Source: Verrucomicrobiota bacterium
Lineage (GTDB): Bacteria > Verrucomicrobiota > Verrucomicrobiia > Opitutales > UBA953
Direction of reading: 5' to 3'
Length of the DNA: 10,358 nucleotides
Assembly: GCA_009917805.1 (NCBI GenBank)
Contig: RGES01000034.1
Coordinates: 1-10,358, forward strand
A model generated the notes under the pieces. That model was not told the DNA's origin, made no database searches, and saw only the letters and a list, made by a program, of their open reading frames with translations. Numbering within the stretch: the stretch's first letter is position 1; the number at the start of each line of letters is the position of its first letter. This document shows, one piece after another, positions 1-6,548 of the stretch. A program made the translations under genes and the position numbers.

Positions 1-125
1 CCCAGCGGGACGATGTAGTCTTCGTCGGGGACCTCGCCCTTGTCGTTATAGAGGATGGTGTTCTCCATCACGTAGACCGGATCGTTGTCGCGGATGGCCG
101 CCTTGAGCAGGCCCTTGGCGTCGCC
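1..125 (-). pseudogene. Inverted internal fragment of pyruvate dehydrogenase E1 beta
   Basis: Read on the minus strand from 125 to 1, this segment encodes 41 residues in one open frame. They include GLLKAAIRDNDPV, VMENTILY and GEVPDEDYIVPLG. This is the part of PDH E1 beta that normally lies just before the C-terminal transketolase domain, which is encoded on the plus strand from 123. In an intact E1 beta protein the order is ...LLKAAIRD...VPLG, then K/A-x-V-x-REGTD. Here the first block is reversed relative to the second. It is therefore not an independent gene but a displaced piece of the neighbouring one. Likely causes are a fold-back chimera or misassembly at a contig end, or a real small inversion that breaks pdhB. 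The homology call is strong; the cause is not decided by the sequence. Confidence 0.85.
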
Positions 126-129
126 GACG
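119..129. repeat. Short inverted repeat at the pdhB inversion junction
   Basis: CGTCG-C-CGACG is a perfect 5-base inverted repeat with a one-base centre. It sits exactly where the minus-strand E1 beta coding sequence meets the plus-strand one. Short inverted repeats like this are typical sites of template switching or fold-back priming, so it may mark how the junction arose. In such GC-rich DNA, an inverted repeat this short can also occur by chance. Confidence 0.45.
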
Positions 130-518
130 TGAAGCGCGAAGGCACCGACCTCACCATCGTCGCCCACGGCCGCGCCGTGATCACGAGCCTCAAGGCCGCC
201 GAGATCCTCGAGAAGGAACACGGCGTCAGCGTCGAGGTCGTCGACCTCCGCTCGATCCGCCCGCTCGACGAGGAGACCATCCTCGCCTCCGTCCGCAAGA
301 CGCACCGCGCCCTGCTGGTCGAGGAGAACAAGCCCTTCTGCGGCGTCGACGCCCAGGTGGCCTACCTCATCCAGTCGAAGGCGTTCGACGAGCTCGACGC
401 CCCGATCCACCGCGTGTCCTCGATCGACGCCCCGCAGATCTACTGCAAGCGCCTCGAAGACCAGCAGCTCCCCGACGTGAACCGCGTCGTCCGCGAAGCC
501 CTCAAGGTCCTCGCCTAA
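123..518 (+). CDS. pdhB: Pyruvate dehydrogenase E1 component beta subunit, C-terminal part
   Basis: This is the C-terminal (transketolase_C) domain of the beta subunit of the thiamine-diphosphate E1 enzyme, which decarboxylates pyruvate and passes the acetyl group to the lipoyl arm of E2 in the cytoplasm. The call rests on REGTDLTIVAHGRAV, VVDLRSIRPLDEETI, a LLVEENKPF stretch and an ending RLEDQQLP..NRVVREALKVLA, all in family order. About 131 residues remain of a protein usually near 320-330. Sense coding begins at about 123 (A-D-V-K-R-E). Upstream, the same frame stays open to base 3, but those residues are antisense to the inverted pdhB piece and have no E1 beta character. A caller would probably report one gene from base 3; the first 40 or so residues would then be false. 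The stop TAA at 516 is 21 bases before the E2 gene, as in a normal pdhA-pdhB-pdhC operon. Confidence 0.9.
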   Translation, partial: ADVKREGTDLTIVAHGRAVITSLKAAEILEKEHGVSVEVVDLRSIRPLDEETILASVRKTHRALLVEENKPFCGVDAQVAYLIQSKAFDELDAPIHRVSSIDAPQIYCKRLEDQQLPDVNRVVREALKVLA

Positions 519-539
519 TCCCCCACCCTCTCAAATCCG

Positions 540-1763
540 ATGGCTGAAATTATCGATATGCCGAAGCTCTCCGACACGATGTCGGTGGGGACTTTGGTGA
601 AATGGAACATCAAGGAAGGCCAGACCGTGGCCTTCGGCGACATCCTGGGCGAAGTCGAGACCGACAAGGCGACGATGGAGCTCTCCTGCACCGTGCCGGG
701 CACGATCCTCAAGATTTACGCCCCGGCCGGCGCCCAGCTGCCCGTCGGTGCGCCCATCTGCGCGATCGGCAAGGCCGGCGAGGCCGCGCCCGCGCCTGGC
801 CAGGCCGCCCCGGCCCCGAAGGCCGCCACGCCCGCGATCCCTGAGTCCACGGGCATCCCCTGCTCGGCCATGGTGGCGCCCTACGCCAAGCGCATGGCGG
901 AGAAGGCCGCGATCAACGCCGGCGCCCTCGCGGGTTCCGGTCCCGGCGGCCGCGTCGTCGCCCGCGATGTCGCCGCCGCCGCCTCGGCTCCGGCCGTCGC
1001 CGCGCCCGCCGGCCCGGTCAACGTCGCCGTGGCCCCGCCCGCCGACGGCAAGGGCATCCAGCCCGACGCCGACGTCCCGGTGGGCGGCATGCGCCAGACC
1101 ATCGCCCGCCGCCTGCTCGAGTCCAAGGTGACCGTCCCGCACTTCTACCTTGAGGTCGAGGTCGACGCCGCCCCGCTCATGGCGATGCGCGAGTCCCTGA
1201 ACAAGCGCCTGGCCGAGGCCGGCGGCGCCGACGCGGTGAAGCTCTCCGTCAACGACTTCATCCTCAAGGCCTCCGCCGAGGCGCTGCGCCGCGTGCCCGC
1301 GGTCAACGCGTCCTGGGCCGGCACGAGCATCCGCCAGCACTCCGCGGTGCACCTCTCCTTCGGCGTCGCCCTCGAGGACGGCCTGGTGACCCCGGTCATC
1401 CGCGACGCGCACGCCAAGACCCTGAAGGACATCGCCGTCGAGGCGAAGTCCCTCATCGGCAAGGCCCGCTCGAAGAAGCTCACCCCGGGCGAGATGTCCG
1501 GCTCGACCTTCACGGTCACCAACCTCGGCATGTACGGCGTCACCGGCTTCTTCGGCATCATCAACGTGCCCAACGCCGCGATCCTCTCCGTCGGCGCGAC
1601 CATCAAGAAGCCCGTCGTCGACGCCCAGGACCGCCTGGTCATCGGCCACCGCATGGTGATCGGCCTCTCCGGCGACCACCGCGTGGTCGACGGCGCCAAC
1701 GGCGCGCAGTTCCTCCAGGCGCTCAAGCAGCTCCTCGAAGAACCGGCGCTGATGCTGATCTGA
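540..1763 (+). CDS. pdhC: Dihydrolipoamide acetyltransferase, E2 of pyruvate dehydrogenase
   Basis: This 407-residue E2 core protein moves the acetyl group from E1 to CoA. Three parts are visible. A single N-terminal lipoyl domain (about 2-76) has the lipoylated lysine in ETDKATM at K43. A peripheral-subunit-binding domain (about 109-146) carries YAKRMAEKAAI and GSGPGGRVVARDV. A C-terminal catalytic domain (about 178-407) ends with the active-site motif DHRVVDG (H380, D384). Ala/Pro-rich flexible linkers join the domains. One lipoyl domain and a length near 400 fit the short E2 form that works with an alpha/beta E1. A 2-oxoglutarate or branched-chain E2 is less likely, because the partner upstream is pdhB-like and the lipoyl domain begins MPKLSDTM as in pyruvate E2s. 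The ATG has no Shine-Dalgarno; the leader is pyrimidine-rich (CCACCCTCTCAAATCCG). It is the last gene of its operon, followed by a terminator. Confidence 0.95.
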   Translation: MAEIIDMPKLSDTMSVGTLVKWNIKEGQTVAFGDILGEVETDKATMELSCTVPGTILKIYAPAGAQLPVGAPICAIGKAGEAAPAPGQAAPAPKAATPAIPESTGIPCSAMVAPYAKRMAEKAAINAGALAGSGPGGRVVARDVAAAASAPAVAAPAGPVNVAVAPPADGKGIQPDADVPVGGMRQTIARRLLESKVTVPHFYLEVEVDAAPLMAMRESLNKRLAEAGGADAVKLSVNDFILKASAEALRRVPAVNASWAGTSIRQHSAVHLSFGVALEDGLVTPVIRDAHAKTLKDIAVEAKSLIGKARSKKLTPGEMSGSTFTVTNLGMYGVTGFFGIINVPNAAILSVGATIKKPVVDAQDRLVIGHRMVIGLSGDHRVVDGANGAQFLQALKQLLEEPALMLI

Positions 1764-1783
1764 GCGGAGCGAACGCCCGTCCG

Positions 1784-1815
1784 AAACCCGGGGCCGCGAG
1801 GCGCCCGGGTTTTTT
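1784..1815 (+). terminator. Intrinsic terminator of the pdh operon
   Basis: AAACCCGGG (1784-1792) pairs perfectly with CCCGGGTTT (1804-1812) across an 11-base loop and runs into six T (1810-1815). It begins 20 bases after the E2 stop. On the minus strand the same hairpin is followed only by TTT, so it would be a weaker terminator for the convergent SDR gene that ends at 1825. Confidence 0.9.
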
Positions 1816-1824
1816 GTGCCCGCC

Positions 1825-2520
1825 TCAGAACGTGCGCACCGACGACAGGCCGCCGTCGACGTGCAGCACCTGGCCGGTCATGAAGCGCGCGTGCCCGGAA
1901 AGCAGGTGCGTGACGAGCGCGGCCATGTCCTCCGAGCGGCCGACCTGCTGGAGCGGGTGGCGCTTGGCGGCGGCTTCTTTCTTGAGGTCCGAATTCAGCA
2001 GCGCGCCGGCGAGCGGCGTGTCGGTGAGCGAAGGCGCGATGACGTTCACGCGGATGGCCGGCGCCCATTCGGCGGCGAGGCTCTTGGCGAGGCCTTCGAG
2101 CGCGCCCTTGGCGGCCGAGATGCTCGCGTGCATGGGCATGCCCTGCGCGACGGCGACGGTGGAGAAGAGCACGACGGACGCGTTGCCCGAAGCCTTGAGC
2201 GCGGGCAACGCCGACTGGAGGGCGGCGATGGCGCCGAAGAGGTTCACCTGGAGGTCGCGCTGGAAATCCTCCGCGGTCAGGCGATGGAACGGCTTGAGCG
2301 CGATCGAGCCGGGGAAGTACACGAAGCCGTCCAGGCGCTCGGGCCACGTCAGCGGGCCCGGCGCGGCGGCGTCGAACGGCTGGGCGACGAGGCCGAGGTC
2401 GGCGAGCTTCTCGGGCGAGCGGCAGGCGGCATGGACGAAGTGCCCGTCGGCCTGGAGCTGCGCGACGGTCGCGCGGCCGATGCCGGAGGTGCCGCCGATG
2501 ATCGCGATGTGCTTGGACAT
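1825..2520 (-). CDS. SDR-family oxidoreductase with altered catalytic residues
   Basis: This is a 231-residue short-chain dehydrogenase/reductase, expected to be a cytoplasmic Rossmann-fold NAD(P)-dependent protein. The nucleotide-binding motif GGTSGIG is at 9-15, the structural Asn of QVNLFG at N93, and the C-terminal TGQVLHVDGG is typical of classical SDRs. The active site is unusual. Aligned by spacing, the catalytic Ser is Thr (T121 in FSTVAVAQG) and the catalytic Tyr of YxxxK is Ile (I134 in HASISAAKGA), while the Lys is kept (K138). The NNAG motif is also replaced (FPGS, 69-72). I believe SDR subgroups with a similar HAS-x-x-AAKGA motif exist, so this may be a family trait and not a mutation. 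Substrate unknown. It stands alone between two terminators, transcribed toward the pdh operon. A TTGACC hexamer (2549-2554, minus strand) is a possible -35 without a clear -10. Confidence 0.9.
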   Translation of the reverse strand: MSKHIAIIGGTSGIGRATVAQLQADGHFVHAACRSPEKLADLGLVAQPFDAAAPGPLTWPERLDGFVYFPGSIALKPFHRLTAEDFQRDLQVNLFGAIAALQSALPALKASGNASVVLFSTVAVAQGMPMHASISAAKGALEGLAKSLAAEWAPAIRVNVIAPSLTDTPLAGALLNSDLKKEAAAKRHPLQQVGRSEDMAALVTHLLSGHARFMTGQVLHVDGGLSSVRTF

Positions 2521-2578
2521 GCCCGCAAGGTTGCCGAGCGGTCGCGCAGGTCAAACGGCCCGCTTCTTTTCCGGGCAC

Positions 2579-2607
2579 AAAAAAGGCCGGAGGCGAACCT
2601 CCGGCCT
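2579..2607 (-). terminator. Intrinsic terminator after the ThuA gene
   Basis: On the minus strand, AGGCCGGAGG and CCTCCGGCCT form a 10-bp stem closed by the stable tetraloop TTCG, followed by six T (plus-strand A run 2579-2584). It lies 23 bases past the ThuA stop and ends the 6548-to-2631 minus-strand cluster. It also insulates the SDR gene, so that gene probably needs its own promoter in 2521-2578. Confidence 0.92.
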
Positions 2608-2630
2608 GATCCGGACGACCCGAAGGTCGC

Positions 2631-3611
2631 TTACTTCTTCTTGTCGGCGGGCTTGGCCGGCGCCTTGCGCGGGGCCTTCTTGTCCTGGTTCGCCTTCAGC
2701 TCCTCTTCCGAGAACTTGGTGGCGACGCCGGCGGCGGGGACTTCGGCCTTCGCGGTCCAGACGATCGCGTTGAGGACGAGCGTACGCTGGCTGTCATTGG
2801 CCCAGCCGGCATGATAGTGGCCGCCGGTGAAACCGAAGCCGCGACCACCGTCCTTGCGCTCGACGGCCCAGGCGACGACCACGGGCTTCTTGTCCTCGAG
2901 CACGAGCTTCTTCACGTCCGGGTTGCCCGCGTGAGGGCCTTCGCCGCGGTTCATGGTCTCGGCCGGAGCGATCGACGACAGGAGCGGCGTGACGCCTTCC
3001 ATGTTGTCGCGGAAGCGCATGTTGAAGTACCACTCGTCGTTCGAGCCGAACGGCTTCACGCCTCGGCTGGCGGGATGATCCGGGATGACCTTGAAGTCGG
3101 CCATCCAGTGCGGATTCACCGACCAGTGCTGCTCGAAGTAACCGCCGAGCCAGTCCTTGAACTCGAGGGCGCCCTTGCCCTTGGAGGAACGACCGGCGGG
3201 GGGCGGGCTCACGGGCTTGCCGTCGACGCTCAGCCAACCGGCGCGCTCGTAGGCGGGCTCGACGGCGTAGTGGAGGCAGACGAAGCCGGTGCCGGCGGCC
3301 ATCTTCTTGGCGAGCTGGTCGAGGTGCGGGAGGGCCGGGTGGCCGGCGCCGCCGTCGGAGTAGATCACGATCGTGTCGGCCTTGGCGACGCGCTCGTCGG
3401 ACGGCCATTCACCGTTGAGGGCGACGTCCACGTTCACGAGGTCGGCGGCGGACTGCTTCAGGCCGGAGGCCAGGAGCTGGATGCCGGCGTTATGCTCGTG
3501 CTCGCCGGGGCCGTGGCTCGGCTTGCCGGCGATGAGGAGGACGTTCTTCTTGTCCGCGGCCGAGACGAACGCGGCCGAGAGCAGGAGGAGGCTGAGGAAG
3601 GACTTCTTCAT
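2631..3611 (-). CDS. Secreted ThuA-like domain protein
   Basis: This is a 326-residue protein with a signal peptide (KK, then a hydrophobic core, cleavage after VSA near residue 18) and a ThuA-like domain of the class I glutamine-amidotransferase-like fold (Pfam Trehalose utilisation). Visible family blocks are VLLIAGKPSHGPGEHEHN (24-41), YSDGGAGHP (84-92), GFVCLHYAVEP (109-119), NDEWYFNM in the middle, and GRGFGFTGGHYHAGW near the C-terminus. It ends in a Lys/Ala/Pro-rich basic tail of about 20 residues. ThuA was named from rhizobial trehalose utilisation, and the activity of these exported PVC homologues is not firmly established. A role in handling oxidised (3-keto) sugars is inferred from the neighbour: the DUF1080 gene lies only 6 bases upstream, so the two are surely cotranscribed. 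A hairpin terminator follows. No glutaminase active site is claimed. Confidence 0.9.
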   Translation of the reverse strand: MKKSFLSLLLLSAAFVSAADKKNVLLIAGKPSHGPGEHEHNAGIQLLASGLKQSAADLVNVDVALNGEWPSDERVAKADTIVIYSDGGAGHPALPHLDQLAKKMAAGTGFVCLHYAVEPAYERAGWLSVDGKPVSPPPAGRSSKGKGALEFKDWLGGYFEQHWSVNPHWMADFKVIPDHPASRGVKPFGSNDEWYFNMRFRDNMEGVTPLLSSIAPAETMNRGEGPHAGNPDVKKLVLEDKKPVVVAWAVERKDGGRGFGFTGGHYHAGWANDSQRTLVLNAIVWTAKAEVPAAGVATKFSEEELKANQDKKAPRKAPAKPADKKK

Positions 3612-3617
3612 GGCGGC

Positions 3618-4301
3618 TTACTTGATCTCCTTGAGGACGATGTCCTTGAACTGGACGACCATGGGCGGGCCGGCGTGGAGCTGGAGGGCGAGGAGGCCCT
3701 TCTTGGCGCCGACGGCGGTCTCGTCGGTCACGTCGACGGTCTGGACGCCGTTGATGAAGTGCTGCAGATGGCCGCCCTTGGCGACGATGCGATATTCGTT
3801 CCAGTCCTCGTTCTTGATCTTGGCCTGGATTTCGTCGGTCTTGCCGAGGGAACCGGTGACCTCGATCTTCGGCTTCTTGGCGTCGGCGCCTTCCTTCACG
3901 ACGACCTTCTCGCCGCGCTTGGCGAGGATGCCGCGGCCCTTCTCCTCATAGAGGATGCCGGAGTAGGTCTTGCCCGCCTCGAAGTCGCCCTGGTAGCCGG
4001 CGATGACGAAGCCCTTGGCGTCGACGAGCTTGGAGCGATACTGGACGCCGGAGTTGCCGCCGACGATCTTGTACTGGAACGTGAGCTCGAAGTCGGCGAC
4101 TTCGCCTTCCCAGACCAGGAACGTGTTGCCCTTGGTCGGGTGCTCCTTGGTGGTCTGGCCGGTGATGGCGCCGTCCTTGACGGACCAGAAATCCAGGCCT
4201 TTCCAGCCGGTGAGATCCTTGCCGTTGAAGAGGGACTTGTCCTCGGCGGAGACCGACGCGCAGAGCGCGGCGAGGGCGAGGAAGGGGGTGAGCAGCTTCA
4301 T
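3618..4301 (-). CDS. Secreted DUF1080 protein, 3-keto-disaccharide hydrolase family
   Basis: This 227-residue protein has a signal peptide (about 1-19, cleavage after SVSA) and one DUF1080 domain, a concanavalin-like beta-sandwich. Family landmarks are SLFNGKDLTGW (23-33), W39-V-K-D-G, NSGVQYRS (83-90), GYQGD (102-106), GILYEEKGRG (115-124), DWNEYRI and the final LQLHAG..VQFKDI strand pattern. Characterised relatives hydrolyse glycosidic bonds of 3-keto-glycosides, after a dehydrogenase has oxidised the sugar at C3. Exact substrate is unknown here. The signal sequence contains a Cys (C14), but the preceding Leu does not make a good lipobox, so a freely secreted or periplasmic protein is more likely than a lipoprotein. 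It lies 6 bases before ThuA and 20 bases after the epimerase gene. The start has no Shine-Dalgarno, only GACCCTCTC directly before ATG. Confidence 0.93.
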   Translation of the reverse strand: MKLLTPFLALAALCASVSAEDKSLFNGKDLTGWKGLDFWSVKDGAITGQTTKEHPTKGNTFLVWEGEVADFELTFQYKIVGGNSGVQYRSKLVDAKGFVIAGYQGDFEAGKTYSGILYEEKGRGILAKRGEKVVVKEGADAKKPKIEVTGSLGKTDEIQAKIKNEDWNEYRIVAKGGHLQHFINGVQTVDVTDETAVGAKKGLLALQLHAGPPMVVQFKDIVLKEIK

Positions 4302-4321
4302 GAGAGGGTCGCGGCGCCGGA

Positions 4322-5176
4322 TTACTTCTGCTTGCCGAAGAAACGGTTCAGGTTCTTCAGGCCCTTGACGGCGATGTCGTCGCGGCGGGGTTCCATCGCG
4401 CGCCAGATGGCGGCGGCGCGGGCGATCACCTTGACGTCGGTGGTGAAGGACTCGATGACGACGTCCTGCTTGTAACCGATCTTCTTCAGGGCGGCGACGA
4501 TGGGCTTCCAGTCGAGCGAGTCGCCGCCGGGGGTGCCCCGGTCGGTGCCGCAGGCGTGGAAGTGGCCGAGGTGCTTGCCGGCCTTGAGGATGGCGGCGGC
4601 CTGGTTCTTCTCCTCGATGTTCATGTGGAACGTGTCGAGGTGCAGCTTCACGTTGGGCAGGTTGATCGCCTTGACGAGGCGGAGGCCTTGGTCGCAGGTG
4701 TTGAGGAAGTCGGTCTCGAAGCGGTTCAGCGGCTCGATGTCGAGCTCGACGCCCTTCTTCTGGGCATACTTGCCGATGGCCTTGAGGTTCTTGACCACCA
4801 TCTTGAAGTGCTTGGCCTTGGTCTTGTCGTCATGGGCGCCGATGAGGCCGACGACGGAATAGAGCGGGCCGATGATGCGCGGGCAGCCGGCGACGGCGGC
4901 TTGGTCGATCAACGCCATGATGTACTTCCGCCCGGCGGCCTGATCCTTGGCGGAGCCGCGGAGGTCGCGACCCGGGCCCATGCAGGCGCAGATGGAGCCG
5001 ATGGCGATCCCGGCCTTGGCGGCGGCGGCCTTCAGGAACTTCGGATCGGTGTGCGACGGGTCCTCGATGGGGATCTCGACCGTATGGAAGCCCCAGTTCT
5101 TGAGCTTCTTGAAAAGGTGGACGCTCTCGTTGGTGAACGGAGAGGCGTAGAGGAAGGTATTGAGGCCGAAACGCAT
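4322..5176 (-). CDS. Sugar epimerase of the D-tagatose/D-psicose 3-epimerase type
   Basis: This is a 284-residue TIM-barrel protein of the sugar phosphate isomerase/epimerase (AP endonuclease 2-like) superfamily, without a signal peptide, so cytoplasmic. It keeps the site known from ketose 3-epimerases: metal ligands E148 (DIEPLNRFE), D181 (HLDTFHMNIEE), H207 (GHFHACG) and E242 (VVIESF), plus substrate-contacting E154, H184 and R213 (TDRGTPGG). As I recall the Pseudomonas cichorii enzyme numbering (E152, D185, H211, E246; E158, H188, R217), every one of these is offset by exactly four, which argues for a true ketose 3-epimerase-like activity with a divalent metal. Substrate (free ketose or keto-sugar intermediate) is not decided. 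It is followed after 20 bases by the DUF1080 gene and preceded by an 82-base gap to the SGNH gene. Leader without Shine-Dalgarno. Confidence 0.93.
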   Translation of the reverse strand: MRFGLNTFLYASPFTNESVHLFKKLKNWGFHTVEIPIEDPSHTDPKFLKAAAAKAGIAIGSICACMGPGRDLRGSAKDQAAGRKYIMALIDQAAVAGCPRIIGPLYSVVGLIGAHDDKTKAKHFKMVVKNLKAIGKYAQKKGVELDIEPLNRFETDFLNTCDQGLRLVKAINLPNVKLHLDTFHMNIEEKNQAAAILKAGKHLGHFHACGTDRGTPGGDSLDWKPIVAALKKIGYKQDVVIESFTTDVKVIARAAAIWRAMEPRRDDIAVKGLKNLNRFFGKQK

Positions 5177-5258
5177 GGTGGTATGGGTGATTTGGGGAGG
5201 AGCGGAGTTTCAGAGTGGGTCAGGGGGCGGTCAAGGCTGGGCGTCGTTACGAGGCCTT
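5177..5258 (-). other. Intergenic gap inside the carbohydrate cluster, possible promoter
   Basis: These 82 bases separate the SGNH gene stop from the epimerase start on the minus strand. I see no hairpin with a T run, so read-through from the SGNH gene is possible. A minus-strand TTGACC (5229-5234) resembles a -35 box; 17 bases on is GAAACT (5206-5211), a poor -10. An internal promoter is therefore only a weak suggestion. The part before the start codon is pyrimidine-rich (CCTCCCCAAATCACCC). Confidence 0.3.
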
Positions 5259-6548
5259 TTAAGGGACGAGTTCGCCGAGGATCAGCAGCGCGCCGGGGAA
5301 GAAGTTCAGGGGGGCGAAGCGTTCGGGCTTATCGATCACGTTCTTGTTCTTCGCCAGGACGGCGGCCTTGTCGATCGGGTCGGCCAGCAGCTCGAGCCGG
5401 ACGGAATGGACGGCGTCGGGCAGGTCGGTGCCGACGACGAAATTGCTCAGGCGGGCATAGGTGCAATACGCGTCGATGCGCTGGACGACGAACGGCTTCC
5501 CGCCGTCGAGCGTGACGGCGACCTTCCCGCCGGCCGGGCCGACGACGTCGTAGACGGCGCAGTGCGTGCCCTTGAACCTGAACTCGATGCTCTGGCCGGG
5601 CTGCGTGAGCCGGACCATCGCCGGCAGTCGGTTGGCCCAACCCTTGGCGTAGTCCGCCGCCTTCATGTCCGCCGGGACGAGTCCGTCCGACAGCTTGGCG
5701 GCGGTGATCGGCACGAGCGTCGCGCGCTCGAAGTTCGCCGGATCGAGGGCGAGGTGGCTCACGTGCGGGGTCGGGGCGTGGTTCGCGATCGCGAGCGCGG
5801 GGAGCGAACGGACGATGGCCTGCGTGTACAGCACCTGGCCGGTGGAATCATGCGGGTGGACGCCGTCCCGCGCGAAGACGAACTTGTCGCCGAGCGCGGC
5901 CTTCTCGGCGTCGGTCTGCGGCAACGGCGCCTTCCAGACCAGCTTGCCGGCCTTGGCCAGCCTGGCGACTTCCATGCCGAGGGCGATCGACGGGATGCCG
6001 TAGAAGTCGGCGACCTTCTCCATCGCGCTCGCGGAGCGCTGCAGCTTCCCTTCGAGCATCGGACCGGACAGCGCTTCGGTCAGGGTGTAGACGAAGCAGA
6101 TGTCGGTCTTCGGGTTGGCCTTCCAGGTCTGGCGCACGATGCCTTCCATGCAGCGGATGATGCGCTGCGGGTCGGCGCCGCCGTCGTTCACGGCGAACTC
6201 GACGAAAAGGAGGTCGGGGCCCTTGGAGAGGACGTCCTGCTGCACGCGGAAGACGCCGAGGTCCGAACCGGTGCCGCCGATGGCGGCGTTGATCTCGGCG
6301 AAGGTCGACTGCGGGTAGGCCTTCTTGAAATGCGCGAGGGTCTGCACGCGCCAGCCGTTCTGCGCGGTGATCGAACCGCCGAGGTAGCCGATCTTGAGCT
6401 CGGCGCCGGTCGTCTGGGCCTTGAGGAAGAAGTTCGGCAGGCCGCCGCGGGCGCGGACCTCCTGGGCGTCGACCAACGGATAGTCCTTGTCGGCGGCGCG
6501 ACCGAGGATGGCGGCGCACAGCGCCAAGGCGGAGAAGAGCAGTCTCAT
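5259..6548 (-). CDS. Secreted SGNH/GDSL-family hydrolase with C-terminal beta domain
   Basis: This 429-residue protein has a signal peptide (about 1-18, cleavage after GRA) and an N-terminal SGNH hydrolase domain (about 25-250). Catalytic blocks are visible: nucleophile S59 in IGYLGGSIT (block I, GGS replacing GDS), the glycine of AAIGGTGSDLG (block II), N121 in VEFAVNDGG (block III), and the Asp/His pair D228 and H231 in ARDGVHP (block V). The remaining 150 or so residues look beta-rich (FRFKGTHCAVYDVVGP, VAVTLDGG, HSVRLELL) and may bind or recognise carbohydrate. Relatives include carbohydrate esterases that remove acetyl groups from polysaccharides; a deacetylase role fits the neighbours but is inferred. 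It is the first gene of the minus-strand cluster, divergent from the YdjM gene. Its start follows TAATCCCTCACCCCC, with no Shine-Dalgarno. Confidence 0.9.
   Translation of the reverse strand: MRLLFSALALCAAILGRAADKDYPLVDAQEVRARGGLPNFFLKAQTTGAELKIGYLGGSITAQNGWRVQTLAHFKKAYPQSTFAEINAAIGGTGSDLGVFRVQQDVLSKGPDLLFVEFAVNDGGADPQRIIRCMEGIVRQTWKANPKTDICFVYTLTEALSGPMLEGKLQRSASAMEKVADFYGIPSIALGMEVARLAKAGKLVWKAPLPQTDAEKAALGDKFVFARDGVHPHDSTGQVLYTQAIVRSLPALAIANHAPTPHVSHLALDPANFERATLVPITAAKLSDGLVPADMKAADYAKGWANRLPAMVRLTQPGQSIEFRFKGTHCAVYDVVGPAGGKVAVTLDGGKPFVVQRIDAYCTYARLSNFVVGTDLPDAVHSVRLELLADPIDKAAVLAKNKNVIDKPERFAPLNFFPGALLILGELVP

Noticed and set aside
531..1679. Minus-strand open frame antisense to the E2 gene
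   Set aside because: The E2 domains on the plus strand are unmistakable; the antisense translation is Gly/Asp/Arg/His low complexity.
1145..2578. Minus-strand open frame of 477 codons across the SDR and E2 genes
   Set aside because: It is an out-of-frame shadow of the SDR gene and antisense to E2. It runs through two terminators and is rich in Arg/Ala/Pro.
2811..4475. Very long plus-strand open frame (over 550 codons) opposite the ThuA and DUF1080 genes
   Set aside because: It is antisense to two clear signal-peptide-bearing genes, and its translation is low-complexity Asp/Val/Leu/Gly-rich. It is open only because G/C-ending codons rarely give stops on the opposite strand.
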